Assembly (NCBI GenBank): GCA_021799835.1
Contig: JAJYZQ010000038.1
Coordinates: forward strand, 1 to 5,357
Origin: a bacterium
GTDB lineage: Bacteria; Patescibacteriota; Minisyncoccia; JAJYZQ01
Direction: 5' to 3'
Length of the DNA: 5,357 nt
Below are positions 1 to 5,082 of the stretch, piece by piece (positions within the stretch are counted from its first letter, which is position 1; each line of letters starts with the position of its first letter). Under the pieces are notes generated by a model. It did no database searches. It was not told the origin of the DNA and saw only the letters and a list, made by a program, of their open reading frames with translations. The translations under genes were made by a program, and so were the position numbers.

Positions 1-22
1 CGGTAAACAGACATGCTGTATA

Positions 23-37
23 CTGATACGTTATCAG
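23..37. repeat. Small perfect inverted repeat upstream of the pilin gene
   Basis: CTGATA (23-28) and TATCAG (32-37) form a perfect 6-bp dyad around a 3-nt centre, 12 nt before the pilin ATG. It overlaps a TATACT hexamer at 19-24 that could be a -10 box, but the matching -35 would lie off the left edge. It could be an operator, a weak hairpin ending an upstream gene, or chance. Confidence 0.25.
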
Positions 38-49
38 GGCGTTTTTATT

Positions 50-586
50 ATGCATTACAGCGGCATTCTGCAAAGATCGGACAGAAAAAATCCTTCTTTC
101 ACTCTTATAGAGCTCCTGATCGTCGTGGCGATCATCGGCATCCTTGCAGCACTCATTATAGTTTCTGTAACTACCGCCGCATCTCATGCGCGTGATGCAC
201 GACGATTATCTGATGTGAGGACATTAGAAAATGCATTAGCACAGTATTATATTGATAATGGTTCATATCCAGCTGTTGCTTTTAATACTTGCCAGACGAA
301 TAATGTTACCAACTCTTTACAAGTTTTAGTTACTGATGGCTTGTTGCAATCTTTGCCTCAACAACCACTCCCACATTGGAGTACTGGAGATTATTGTGGA
401 GATCTGAACTATACCTATGGCAGTCCTGATTGGTGGTCGGGTCAAGGTGGTGTATATGCAAATGCAAAATACCGTATAGAATTTTCTTTAGAGAGTCAGT
501 TAGGTAACACACAGGGTTTTAATATTTCATCATCCTGGTTCCCCACGCCAAATGGGAGGTGGGGCTACTCTGTAGATCCGAGTTAA
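50..586 (+). CDS. Type IV pilin-like / GspG-type pseudopilin
   Basis: This 178-residue protein has a class III prepilin signal. A short basic leader (residues 1-16, ending KNPS) is followed by a hydrophobic segment starting FTLIELLIVVAIIG at residue 17, with the conserved Glu at mature position 5 (E21). The helix continues through about residue 40 and then turns polar (ARDARRLSDVRTLENAL, 47-63) and into the YYIDNGSYP signature typical of GspG/PilA-like subunits. The C-terminal globular part is rich in Asn, Ser, Trp and Tyr and has two cysteines (C81, C116) that could form a disulfide. It is presumably processed by a prepilin peptidase and assembled into a pilus or pseudopilus; no assembly gene is in the window. 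The ATG at 50 is the first standard start, but the frame stays open to the left edge, so an upstream start is possible. No good Shine-Dalgarno is seen. The residue before the cleavage site is Ser rather than the usual Gly. The distal half is noticeably AT-richer than the N-terminal part. Family call firm; exact role unknown. Confidence 0.88.
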   Translation: MHYSGILQRSDRKNPSFTLIELLIVVAIIGILAALIIVSVTTAASHARDARRLSDVRTLENALAQYYIDNGSYPAVAFNTCQTNNVTNSLQVLVTDGLLQSLPQQPLPHWSTGDYCGDLNYTYGSPDWWSGQGGVYANAKYRIEFSLESQLGNTQGFNISSSWFPTPNGRWGYSVDPS

Positions 587-655
587 GTATTGATTTGAGC
601 TGATTATGTAGCAGAAATTTATACTTGCATAGAAGACAATAATATAGCACAGAAT

Positions 656-691
656 AAAAAAGAATCTTGCTGTGTGGCAAGGTTCTTTTTT
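656..691. terminator. Bidirectional intrinsic terminator between the pilin gene and aspS
   Basis: A stem of about 11 bp (660-670 with 677-687, one G-U pair) closes a 6-nt loop and is flanked by six A's (656-661) and six T's (686-691). It therefore reads as hairpin plus U-run on both strands. It lies 70 nt after the pilin stop and about 165 nt past the aspS stop, exactly where two convergent genes need a shared terminator. Confidence 0.85.
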
Positions 692-698
692 ATGAAAT

Positions 699-732
699 TG
701 CTTTAAAATCTAAAGCATCAGTGTTTCTGATG
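699..732. repeat. Two further hairpins abutting the terminator
   Basis: TGCTTTA (699-705) pairs perfectly with TAAAGCA (711-717) around a 5-nt loop, and CATCAG (716-721) pairs perfectly with CTGATG (727-732) around a 5-nt loop. The two hairpins share bases 716-717, so they probably exclude each other. On the minus strand they come just before the 656-691 terminator in the aspS 3' untranslated region and may act as extra termination or 3'-end stabilising structures. Neither has its own strong U-run. Confidence 0.4.
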
Positions 733-733
733 G

Positions 734-850
734 TCCGGGATTCCTACCTTTGCGGGAACAACAGAAAGAGGGGCGAGAATAACACAAAGGAAAGTTGGGA
801 ACGACAAAAAGGATATGATGTGGAGATGACAAAAGGGGTTCGGAATGACT
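734..850. repeat. Degenerate array of GGAATGACA-like units downstream of aspS
   Basis: The block starts with an imperfect palindrome (CGGGATTCC at 736-744, then GCGGGAAC at 752-759). Five degenerate copies of a core resembling GGAATGACA follow, with cores at about 756, 777, 799, 824 and 843 and spacings of 19 to 25 nt, several trailed by AAAAGG or a similar purine run. The whole non-coding stretch 587-857 holds only this block, the hairpins and the terminator; I see no gene in it. Related copies lie at 2205-2236 and 5083-5155. Confidence 0.55.
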
Positions 851-857
851 CCCGGTA

Positions 858-2144
858 TCACGGCACTAGCCGCTTGACGTCGCGGGGAAAGAGAATAGCT
901 TCTTTGACCGTTTCTAGGCCGAGGAGTTTGTATACGATGCGCTCGGAGCCCATACCCCAACCGCCGTGAGGCGGCATAGCATATTTGAATGCTTGAAGAT
1001 AGAAATCAAACGACTCTGGGTTAAACCCATGTTTTTTTAAGCTGCTTATTAGTTGTTCGTACTTATGAATGCGTTGTCCGCCGGTGGCAATCTCTATGCC
1101 GCGGAAGATAAGGTCAAACCCCTCGGTCACGGAAGGATCTTTTTTGTTCGGCATGGTATAGAATGGCCGCTCATCAGTGGGGTAGTGGGTAAGGAAGACA
1201 AAGTCCGATCCCAGTTCTTCAGCAGCATACCGCCCAACAAGCCGTTCGCCCTCGGGGTCAATATCAGTGTCTGCGGGAATCTCATAACCATACTTTTCTT
1301 TGATAGTACGCTTCGCATCGGCAAGCTTGAGTGAAGGGATTTTTTTGGGCACTGCCGGAACTGTAGCGCCGTATGCGGCAAGTTCGTTTTGATTATGCTT
1401 TGCTATTTGAGCAAAAATATGCGCCATAACTTTGGTGAGCACTTTCTGGATGTCGGAGAAAGTTTTGATATATGCCATTTCCGCGTCCAAGCTGATATAC
1501 TCATTGACATGGCGAGTGGTAAAGTGTTTCTCTGCGCGGAATACTGGGCCGATCTCAAATACCCGCTCAAACGCGCCGGCACACATTTGCTTATAGAACT
1601 GAGGGCTTTGCGCGAGGAATGCTTCCTGTTCAAAATATTTTACTTTGAAAAAGTTTGATCCGCCTTCTGTTGCTGCACCCAGAATCTTCGGCGTTTTAAT
1701 TTCCTGAAAGCCAAGCTTTTTCAAAGCTTCTGCATAGGATTGGATAACCGTGTCATAGATGGCGAATATAGCTTTTACTTTTTCGTGGCGGATAGTGAGC
1801 GGCCGATAATCCAACAATGTAGTGAGCTGCAGGTTGAGATCATTTTTGGACATATCAAACGGCAATTCCTCAGTCGGCTCGTTAATCACGTTCAGCGCGG
1901 CGATTTTTACCTCTACGCCATGCGGCGCACGCGGCTCGGCTTTCACTTCTCCGGTGAGCCGAATAACAGAGCCGGTTTTTGGCAAAACATCCAGATGTTC
2001 ACCTACGCATTGCGTGAGGCCGTATTGGTCTTGAAGGATGACAAACGTAATGCCGCCAAGTTTGCGGATATTGTATACGCGGCCTTCCATCATAATGGTT
2101 TTGCCGAGGTATTTTGCGAGTTCCGTGCTGTATGTCCGTTTCAT
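858..2144 (-). CDS. aspS: Aspartyl-tRNA synthetase, archaeal type (probably non-discriminating)
   Basis: This class IIb synthetase charges tRNA with aspartate using ATP in the cytoplasm. Residues 1-95 form the OB-fold anticodon-binding domain. The catalytic domain follows, with motif 1 around GFQEIKTPKIL (145-155), an ATEGGSNFF stretch (158-166), AQSPQFYKQ (178-186), motif 2 FRAEKH...RHVNE (202-215) and motif 3 GMGSERI (397-403; Arg402). It is 428 residues long, like archaeal and eukaryotic AspRS, whereas ordinary bacterial AspRS is near 590 and carries a GAD insertion that is absent here. Pro74 and Tyr24 sit at the two anticodon-loop positions that separate tRNA-Asp-specific enzymes (Trp and Lys) from relaxed ones (His and Pro), so it may also make Asp-tRNA-Asn for GatCAB. 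The gene starts 99 nt after trmD and has its own candidate promoter (2170-2198), which predicts a leader of about 20 nt with no Shine-Dalgarno. It ends in TGA. AsnRS is the main alternative, but the overall motif pattern and length favour AspRS. Confidence 0.93.
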   Translation of the reverse strand: MKRTYSTELAKYLGKTIMMEGRVYNIRKLGGITFVILQDQYGLTQCVGEHLDVLPKTGSVIRLTGEVKAEPRAPHGVEVKIAALNVINEPTEELPFDMSKNDLNLQLTTLLDYRPLTIRHEKVKAIFAIYDTVIQSYAEALKKLGFQEIKTPKILGAATEGGSNFFKVKYFEQEAFLAQSPQFYKQMCAGAFERVFEIGPVFRAEKHFTTRHVNEYISLDAEMAYIKTFSDIQKVLTKVMAHIFAQIAKHNQNELAAYGATVPAVPKKIPSLKLADAKRTIKEKYGYEIPADTDIDPEGERLVGRYAAEELGSDFVFLTHYPTDERPFYTMPNKKDPSVTEGFDLIFRGIEIATGGQRIHKYEQLISSLKKHGFNPESFDFYLQAFKYAMPPHGGWGMGSERIVYKLLGLETVKEAILFPRDVKRLVP

Positions 2145-2169
2145 AATAATGAATGGTTAGTAATGTGGT

Positions 2170-2198
2170 ATTCTCTTACGCAGAATATGAAATGTCAA
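2170..2198 (-). promoter_or_regulatory. Candidate sigma70-type promoter for aspS
   Basis: On the minus strand a perfect TTGACA (2198-2193) is followed after 17 nt by GAGAAT (2175-2170), which matches four of six -10 positions including the key second A and last T. Transcription would start near 2163, about 20 nt before the aspS ATG, and just downstream of the repeat at 2205-2236. Confidence 0.5.
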
Positions 2199-2204
2199 AT
2201 GACG

Positions 2205-2236
2205 TTAGTTATTCCGAGCGTATGCGAGGAATCTCC
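2205..2236. repeat. Single GTCATTCC-type palindromic element between trmD and aspS
   Basis: On the plus strand the element reads ATTCCGAGCG (2211-2220) then TATGCGAGGAAT (2221-2232), with 5-bp outer arms ATTCC/GGAAT and a GC-rich centre. It resembles, in opposite orientation, the GGAATGAC-type units at 734-850 and 5083-5155, and resembles short palindromes of the form TCATTCCGAGCG...CGAGGAATCT that I recall as scattered between genes in many bacteria. It begins right after the trmD stop and ends before the aspS -35 box. Confidence 0.5.
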
Positions 2237-2243
2237 CTTGAAA

Positions 2244-2948
2244 TTACTTCAATGTTTTCGTATGCTTCTGCCGCCATTCGGCAATTTTTTTATGGTCGCC
2301 GGAAAGAAGTATGGCGGGAACACGAAGTTTTTTCCCGCTCACATTAAGCACTGCGGGGCGCGTGTACTGCGGGTATTCCAGTGTGGGGCCGGACTGTGCC
2401 GGTGCATAGCTTTCCTCTGCTAAAGACGTGGCATTGCCAAGCACTGCGGGGATCATACGAGAAACAGCATCCACCACGACCATTGCTGCAAGTTCTCCGC
2501 CGCTCAATACATATCGGCCGATAGATAGTTTTTCATCAATAAATTTCGTGACACGCTCATCAATGCCCTCGTATCGTCCGCAAATAAGAATGATTTGCCG
2601 GTGATTTGCATAGCGGATCGCCCGTTCCTGAGAAAATTCTTTTGGCGCGGGAGAGAGCAAAATGATTTTTTTGTCCGCGCGCGGAATGCGCGCAGTTTTT
2701 TTTAGCACATCTTGGAGTGCGGCAAGCACCGGCTCTGCTTTCATTACCATACCGGCACCCCCGCCGTATGGCACATCATCTGCTGTGCGATGTTTGTCTG
2801 TGGTGTAGTCGCGGATATTCCAGATATGGATAGCAATGGCATTGCGTTCCTGTGCTTTGCCCAAAATGCTTTGGCGAAAATAGTCGCCGAACGCTTCCGG
2901 AAACAAAGTAAGAATATCAAAGCGAATAGGAGAGTGTTTTAGTTTCAT
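2244..2948 (-). CDS. trmD: tRNA (guanine-N1-)-methyltransferase TrmD
   Basis: TrmD is a SPOUT-class, trefoil-knot enzyme that transfers a methyl group from S-adenosylmethionine to N1 of G37 in tRNAs with a G36, which prevents +1 frameshifting. Family marks, in order: FDILTLFPE (10-18), HRTADDVPYGGGAGMVMK (53-70), the knot segment ICGRYEGIDERV (122-133) and YVLSGGELAAM (146-156), then VSRMIP (162-167) with the conserved Arg164, and YPQYTRP (192-198). The length of 234 is slightly short because the usual arginine-rich tail is trimmed after the LLSGDHKKI...WR region. Two differences from typical TrmD are visible: SIGRYVL replaces SIGDYVL (Arg145), and the linker reads EES (178-180) where a catalytic Asp is usual, with a few extra residues before YPQYTRP. 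The ATG at 2948 has no clear Shine-Dalgarno and sits 12 nt after a terminator hairpin. The usual partner rimM is absent; khpA lies upstream and aspS downstream. Confidence 0.95.
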   Translation of the reverse strand: MKLKHSPIRFDILTLFPEAFGDYFRQSILGKAQERNAIAIHIWNIRDYTTDKHRTADDVPYGGGAGMVMKAEPVLAALQDVLKKTARIPRADKKIILLSPAPKEFSQERAIRYANHRQIILICGRYEGIDERVTKFIDEKLSIGRYVLSGGELAAMVVVDAVSRMIPAVLGNATSLAEESYAPAQSGPTLEYPQYTRPAVLNVSGKKLRVPAILLSGDHKKIAEWRQKHTKTLK

Positions 2949-2961
2949 AGGATAACAATCA

Positions 2962-2991
2962 AAAAGCCGCCCCGCTTAGGGGACGGCTTTT
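2962..2991. terminator. Strong terminator hairpin between khpA and trmD
   Basis: AAAAGCCG-CCCC (2962-2973) pairs with GGGG-A-CGGCTTTT (2979-2991), giving 12 base pairs with one bulged A and a 5-nt loop. On the minus strand the GC-rich stem runs into five U's ending at 2961. It lies 20 nt past the khpA stop and only 12 nt before the trmD ATG, so it could end khpA transcripts, attenuate trmD, or block ribosome access to the trmD start. It is nearly symmetric and could also work on the plus strand, where no gene needs it. Confidence 0.85.
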
Positions 2992-3011
2992 ATCAAGTAC
3001 TTCTCGTAATC

Positions 3012-3317
3012 TTAAAGGTCAAGATCGTCAGCCAAGCTGCTTTTTCGGTTTTCCCGAGTTTCCCGAGTGGATCCGGTCGGCTCTTCAATCTTCAAATTGA
3101 CGCGGGCGTTATTCTTGATGCCGACGATCCGCAAGAGCGTCCTGATGGCACGAGCTGTAGAGCCCTGCCGTCCGATGATAGCGCCCATATCTTGCGGATT
3201 TACTTTCAGCGTCAAGAGAACTCCCATCTCATCAATATTCCGCTCAACCTTTACATCCTCGGGGTTATTTACTAAGGCTTTGACAACGAACTCTAAAAAA
3301 TCCTGATCTGGTTGCAT
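3012..3317 (-). CDS. khpA: KH-domain RNA-binding protein KhpA
   Basis: This 101-residue protein is a single type II KH domain of the KhpA/YlqC family. The RNA-binding GxxG loop is GRQG at residues 49-52, inside MGAIIGRQGSTARAIRTLL (44-62), and is preceded by a beta-rich segment (22-40) and followed by the last strand ARVNLKIEEP (71-80). The tail (81-101) is charged and probably disordered. In Gram-positive bacteria KhpA pairs with KhpB and affects cell division and small-RNA biology; here only general RNA binding can be claimed. The gene commonly sits near rpsP, rimM and trmD; trmD follows at 63 nt but rpsP and rimM are absent from the window. AAAAGGA just upstream of the ATG is the clearest Shine-Dalgarno in the window, though its spacing of about 3 nt is short. 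A candidate promoter lies at 3468-3496, which gives a long leader of about 140 nt with repeats. Confidence 0.92.
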   Translation of the reverse strand: MQPDQDFLEFVVKALVNNPEDVKVERNIDEMGVLLTLKVNPQDMGAIIGRQGSTARAIRTLLRIVGIKNNARVNLKIEEPTGSTRETRENRKSSLADDLDL

Positions 3318-3397
3318 AAATCCTTTTCTGGATAACTAATACAAACGGGGAGGCAATAACTAATGCGAGACCTCGACCTTTTGCAGGGTTGCTACAC

Positions 3398-3456
3398 TTT
3401 GGTAAATCGTAGCATTAGGCATAGCTGCTTTTGGTAAGCCGTAGCTTTATGCGTAG
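3398..3456. repeat. Duplicated 27-nt element in the khpA leader
   Basis: Positions 3398-3424 and 3430-3456 match at 22 of 27 bases with a period of 32 nt; the shared core reads TTTGGTAA..CGTAGC on the plus strand. Around them lie short complementary arms: GCTAC 3391-3395, GTAGC 3409-3413, GTAGC 3441-3445 and GCTAC 3457-3461, which can form two hairpins. An alternative stem pairs GCATAGC (3419-3425) with the 3444-3452 region. A separate 9-bp direct repeat, ATAACTAAT, occurs at 3332-3340 and 3356-3364. No open reading frame or tRNA fold was recognised in this gap. Confidence 0.6.
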
Positions 3457-3467
3457 GCTACTTGTAT

Positions 3468-3496
3468 AGTATTACAAAAAAGGAATAGGGTGTCAA
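3468..3496 (-). promoter_or_regulatory. Candidate extended -10 promoter for khpA
   Basis: On the minus strand a perfect TTGACA (3496-3491) is followed after 17 nt by AATACT (3473-3468), directly preceded by TGT, which supplies an extended -10 element. Transcription would begin near 3461, about 12 nt past the uvrC stop-side edge of the box and roughly 143 nt before the khpA ATG. No hairpin terminator for uvrC is visible before it, so uvrC transcripts may also run into khpA. Confidence 0.55.
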
Positions 3497-3507
3497 TGAA
3501 ACAAATA

Positions 3508-4875
3508 CTAATGATCAATTTTTCTGCGCACCGCGGCGTCCATTTTTTGGTGATGTAATTTTCTGCTAAAGCGGTGCGCTTCATTGCGAAGGGTAGTGAC
3601 CGCGTATTGAATAGGGCGGGGGAGGCTGGTGAGCGGAATAAAACGATGTTCTGTGGGAAGATAGAGGCGGTCGGGATCTTTGGCGATGCCGATCAGCGGA
3701 ATATCTTCGCCGTATGCATGCAATACCGTAAGTGCTGCAGAGCATTGGGTTTGTGCACCATCTACAATAATAAGGTCGGGTTTCGGCCAGTAGTTGCGCG
3801 CGTCTTTTCGCCAATGGTTGGCGCGCCGGCTGATGACCTCGGCGATCATTGCCGGATCGTTTGGCTGATGGACCGTCTTAATAGAAAAATAGCGATAGTG
3901 AGAGCGCTGAATATTATCATCTTCCCATACTGTCAGAGATCCCGTGGCATATTTTCCGCCAATGTTTGCAATATCATAGCATTCAATGCGGTTTATTGCG
4001 GGAGGTGTGGCATCGCCGAATACTAATTCCCAATCTTTTTGGCTGATAATTTTAGGGAGGTGCGTAAAATGGGACGTGGTGTATTTATGGGTAAAAATAT
4101 TCTCTAAACCTTCTTTTTGTTTTTTGAGTGTTGCGGCGGCGGCAAAATCATAGACGTCGGCAGCTTTTTGCATACGCGCGGTGAGGAGTGCGATCATTTT
4201 TTTTGTATTGCCCTTGAGCACTGATTTGATCGCAGTGATATTCCGGCGGTACTGATCAGTGCGTGCAGCGATTTCTTCTGCAGTATAGTGATGTTCGGGG
4301 TGTTTCAGACAGCAAACACCCAAACAATTGCCCAGCTGTGCTTGTTGGCAGGGGCGGGTATGCGCGGTCGTGCATGTGCAGTAGGGAAAAACTTTCCGCA
4401 ACGCCGCAAGCGCCGCTTGCAATCCTGTGCCATCAGTAAATGGGCCGATATATTCTTTCACGGGCATACCGTGAAGCCGCGTAGTGGAGAGTGTTGCAGC
4501 ATTCGGCTGGTGAGTAACAAAAATTTTTGGGAGCGGGTGTTTGGTGATGACCACGAAGGAATAATTCTTGTCATCGCGCATCAGAATGTTGTACCGAGGC
4601 GTGTATTTTTTGATAAGTTGAGATTCCAGGATAAGCGCCTCAATGGGTGTTTGCGTAATATGCGTGTGAATGGCGGCTATTTCGCCGACCATTTGTTGTT
4701 TGGCGGCGCTTAATGCAGCCGATCGGGCAAAGTATGACCGCACTCTGCTTTTCAGAGATGTTGCCTTGCCGACGTAGATAATAGTGCCCGTGCGGTCCAG
4801 GAATTGATACACACCCGGGCTTGCGGGAAGGGCAGCAAGAGTTTTTTGGAGATTTTTCGGGCGAAAAGAGATCAT
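3508..4875 (-). CDS. uvrC: UvrABC system protein C, short form without C-terminal HhH domain
   Basis: UvrC makes both incisions in nucleotide excision repair after UvrA and UvrB mark the lesion. The GIY-YIG 3'-incision domain (about 15-95) shows GVY (21-23), YVGKATSLKSRVRSYF (34-49) and catalytic Glu84 in LILESQLIKKY. Next is the cysteine cluster RPC-x7-C-x3-C (Cys168, 176, 184, 188), which fits the four ligands of the UvrC iron-sulfur cluster. A UvrB-binding UVR segment lies at about 223-261. The RNase H-like 5'-incision domain keeps Asp301 (ECYDIANIGG), Asp372 (IIVDGAQ) and His434 (LRNEAHRF). The protein ends at 455, about 20 residues after that histidine, so the usual C-terminal tandem helix-hairpin-helix DNA-binding domain (total near 600) is missing. 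The 190 nt after the stop cannot encode it, so a simple frameshift is unlikely. The ATG at 4875 has no Shine-Dalgarno and no convincing promoter. Confidence 0.93.
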   Translation of the reverse strand: MISFRPKNLQKTLAALPASPGVYQFLDRTGTIIYVGKATSLKSRVRSYFARSAALSAAKQQMVGEIAAIHTHITQTPIEALILESQLIKKYTPRYNILMRDDKNYSFVVITKHPLPKIFVTHQPNAATLSTTRLHGMPVKEYIGPFTDGTGLQAALAALRKVFPYCTCTTAHTRPCQQAQLGNCLGVCCLKHPEHHYTAEEIAARTDQYRRNITAIKSVLKGNTKKMIALLTARMQKAADVYDFAAAATLKKQKEGLENIFTHKYTTSHFTHLPKIISQKDWELVFGDATPPAINRIECYDIANIGGKYATGSLTVWEDDNIQRSHYRYFSIKTVHQPNDPAMIAEVISRRANHWRKDARNYWPKPDLIIVDGAQTQCSAALTVLHAYGEDIPLIGIAKDPDRLYLPTEHRFIPLTSLPRPIQYAVTTLRNEAHRFSRKLHHQKMDAAVRRKIDH

Positions 4876-4903
4876 AAGACATTTGGTCGTTCTCTACGGA
4901 CCC

Positions 4904-4931
4904 TTGACAAGATTACTAGGGTAAATAAAAT
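4904..4931 (+). promoter_or_regulatory. Candidate sigma70 promoter in the uvrC/atpB divergent gap
   Basis: A perfect TTGACA (4904-4909) is followed after 16 nt by TAAAAT (4926-4931), five of six matches to the -10 consensus. It points rightward, toward atpB, with a predicted start near 4938. It is the best promoter match in the window. A terminator-like hairpin follows within about 50 nt. Confidence 0.55.
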
Positions 4932-4936
4932 CGTAA

Positions 4937-4993
4937 AATTGCGTTTTCAATGCAATTCCATCCGTGGCATACTGCCTTGCGGAAGGATTTTTT
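4937..4993 (+). ncRNA. Candidate ~56-nt structured RNA, or attenuated atpB leader
   Basis: The predicted transcript starts at the promoter above and folds almost completely. AATTGC (4937-4942) pairs with GCAATT (4952-4957) around a 9-nt loop, and a terminator hairpin follows directly. There is no room for a meaningful reading frame. It could be an independent small RNA or a short aborted leader of the ATP synthase operon. The call rests only on the promoter, the two dyads and the U-run; no RNA family was recognised. Confidence 0.3.
4957..4993 (+). terminator. Terminator-like hairpin upstream of atpB
   Basis: TCCATCCG (4957-4964) pairs with CGGAAGGA (4980-4987) with one A-A mismatch, and inside it GGCA (4966-4969) pairs with TGCC (4973-4976) around the loop TAC. 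Six T's follow at 4988-4993. The stem is split by an internal loop, so strength is moderate. It lies 173 nt before the atpB ATG. Confidence 0.5.
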
Positions 4994-5016
4994 GGTTTTG
5001 CGATGCGTATAGTTGA

Positions 5017-5026
5017 ATATGCATAT
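5017..5026. promoter_or_regulatory. Perfect 10-bp palindrome ATATGCATAT in the atpB upstream region
   Basis: The palindrome ATATGCATAT lies just after a TATAGT hexamer (5008-5013) that matches the -10 consensus at five of six positions but has no good -35. It could be an operator for atpB, but a palindrome of this length can also occur by chance. Confidence 0.15.
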
Positions 5027-5082
5027 CATCAGTAATATCACTAAGAGATAACATCCTTAACTTTCTCCTTTCCTGTTCTTCG

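Noticed and set aside
13..195. A 60-codon frame overlapping the pilin N-terminus
   Set aside because: It is in another frame of a gene with a clear prepilin signal and has no support of its own.
734..850. A CRISPR array
   Set aside because: The repeated cores are about 9 nt and degenerate, spacing is irregular at 19 to 25 nt, the intervening sequence is too short for spacers, and no cas gene is present.
667..969. A 100-codon plus-strand frame beginning in the terminator
   Set aside because: It starts inside the terminator hairpin, runs through the repeat array and ends antisense to aspS; composition is that of the repeats, not of a protein.
1740..2423. A 227-codon plus-strand open frame across the aspS and trmD region
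   Set aside because: It is antisense to two well-supported genes, spans their intergenic gap, and its translation shows no recognisable domain; it is a shadow of the codon pattern of the real genes.
3318..3507. A tRNA gene in the uvrC/khpA gap, suggested by the several short stems
   Set aside because: No acceptor stem with a T-loop GTTCRA-type sequence and anticodon stem at the right distances could be assembled on either strand.
3318..3510. A frameshifted remainder of uvrC encoding the missing HhH domain
   Set aside because: No helix-hairpin-helix pattern (GIG or similar) is readable in any frame, and the stretch is far too short for the tandem domain; it holds a promoter and repeats instead.
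3574..4026. A 150-codon plus-strand open frame, and another of 141 codons at 4288-4713
   Set aside because: Both lie antisense within uvrC, which has complete conserved motifs; no ribosome site or domain supports them.
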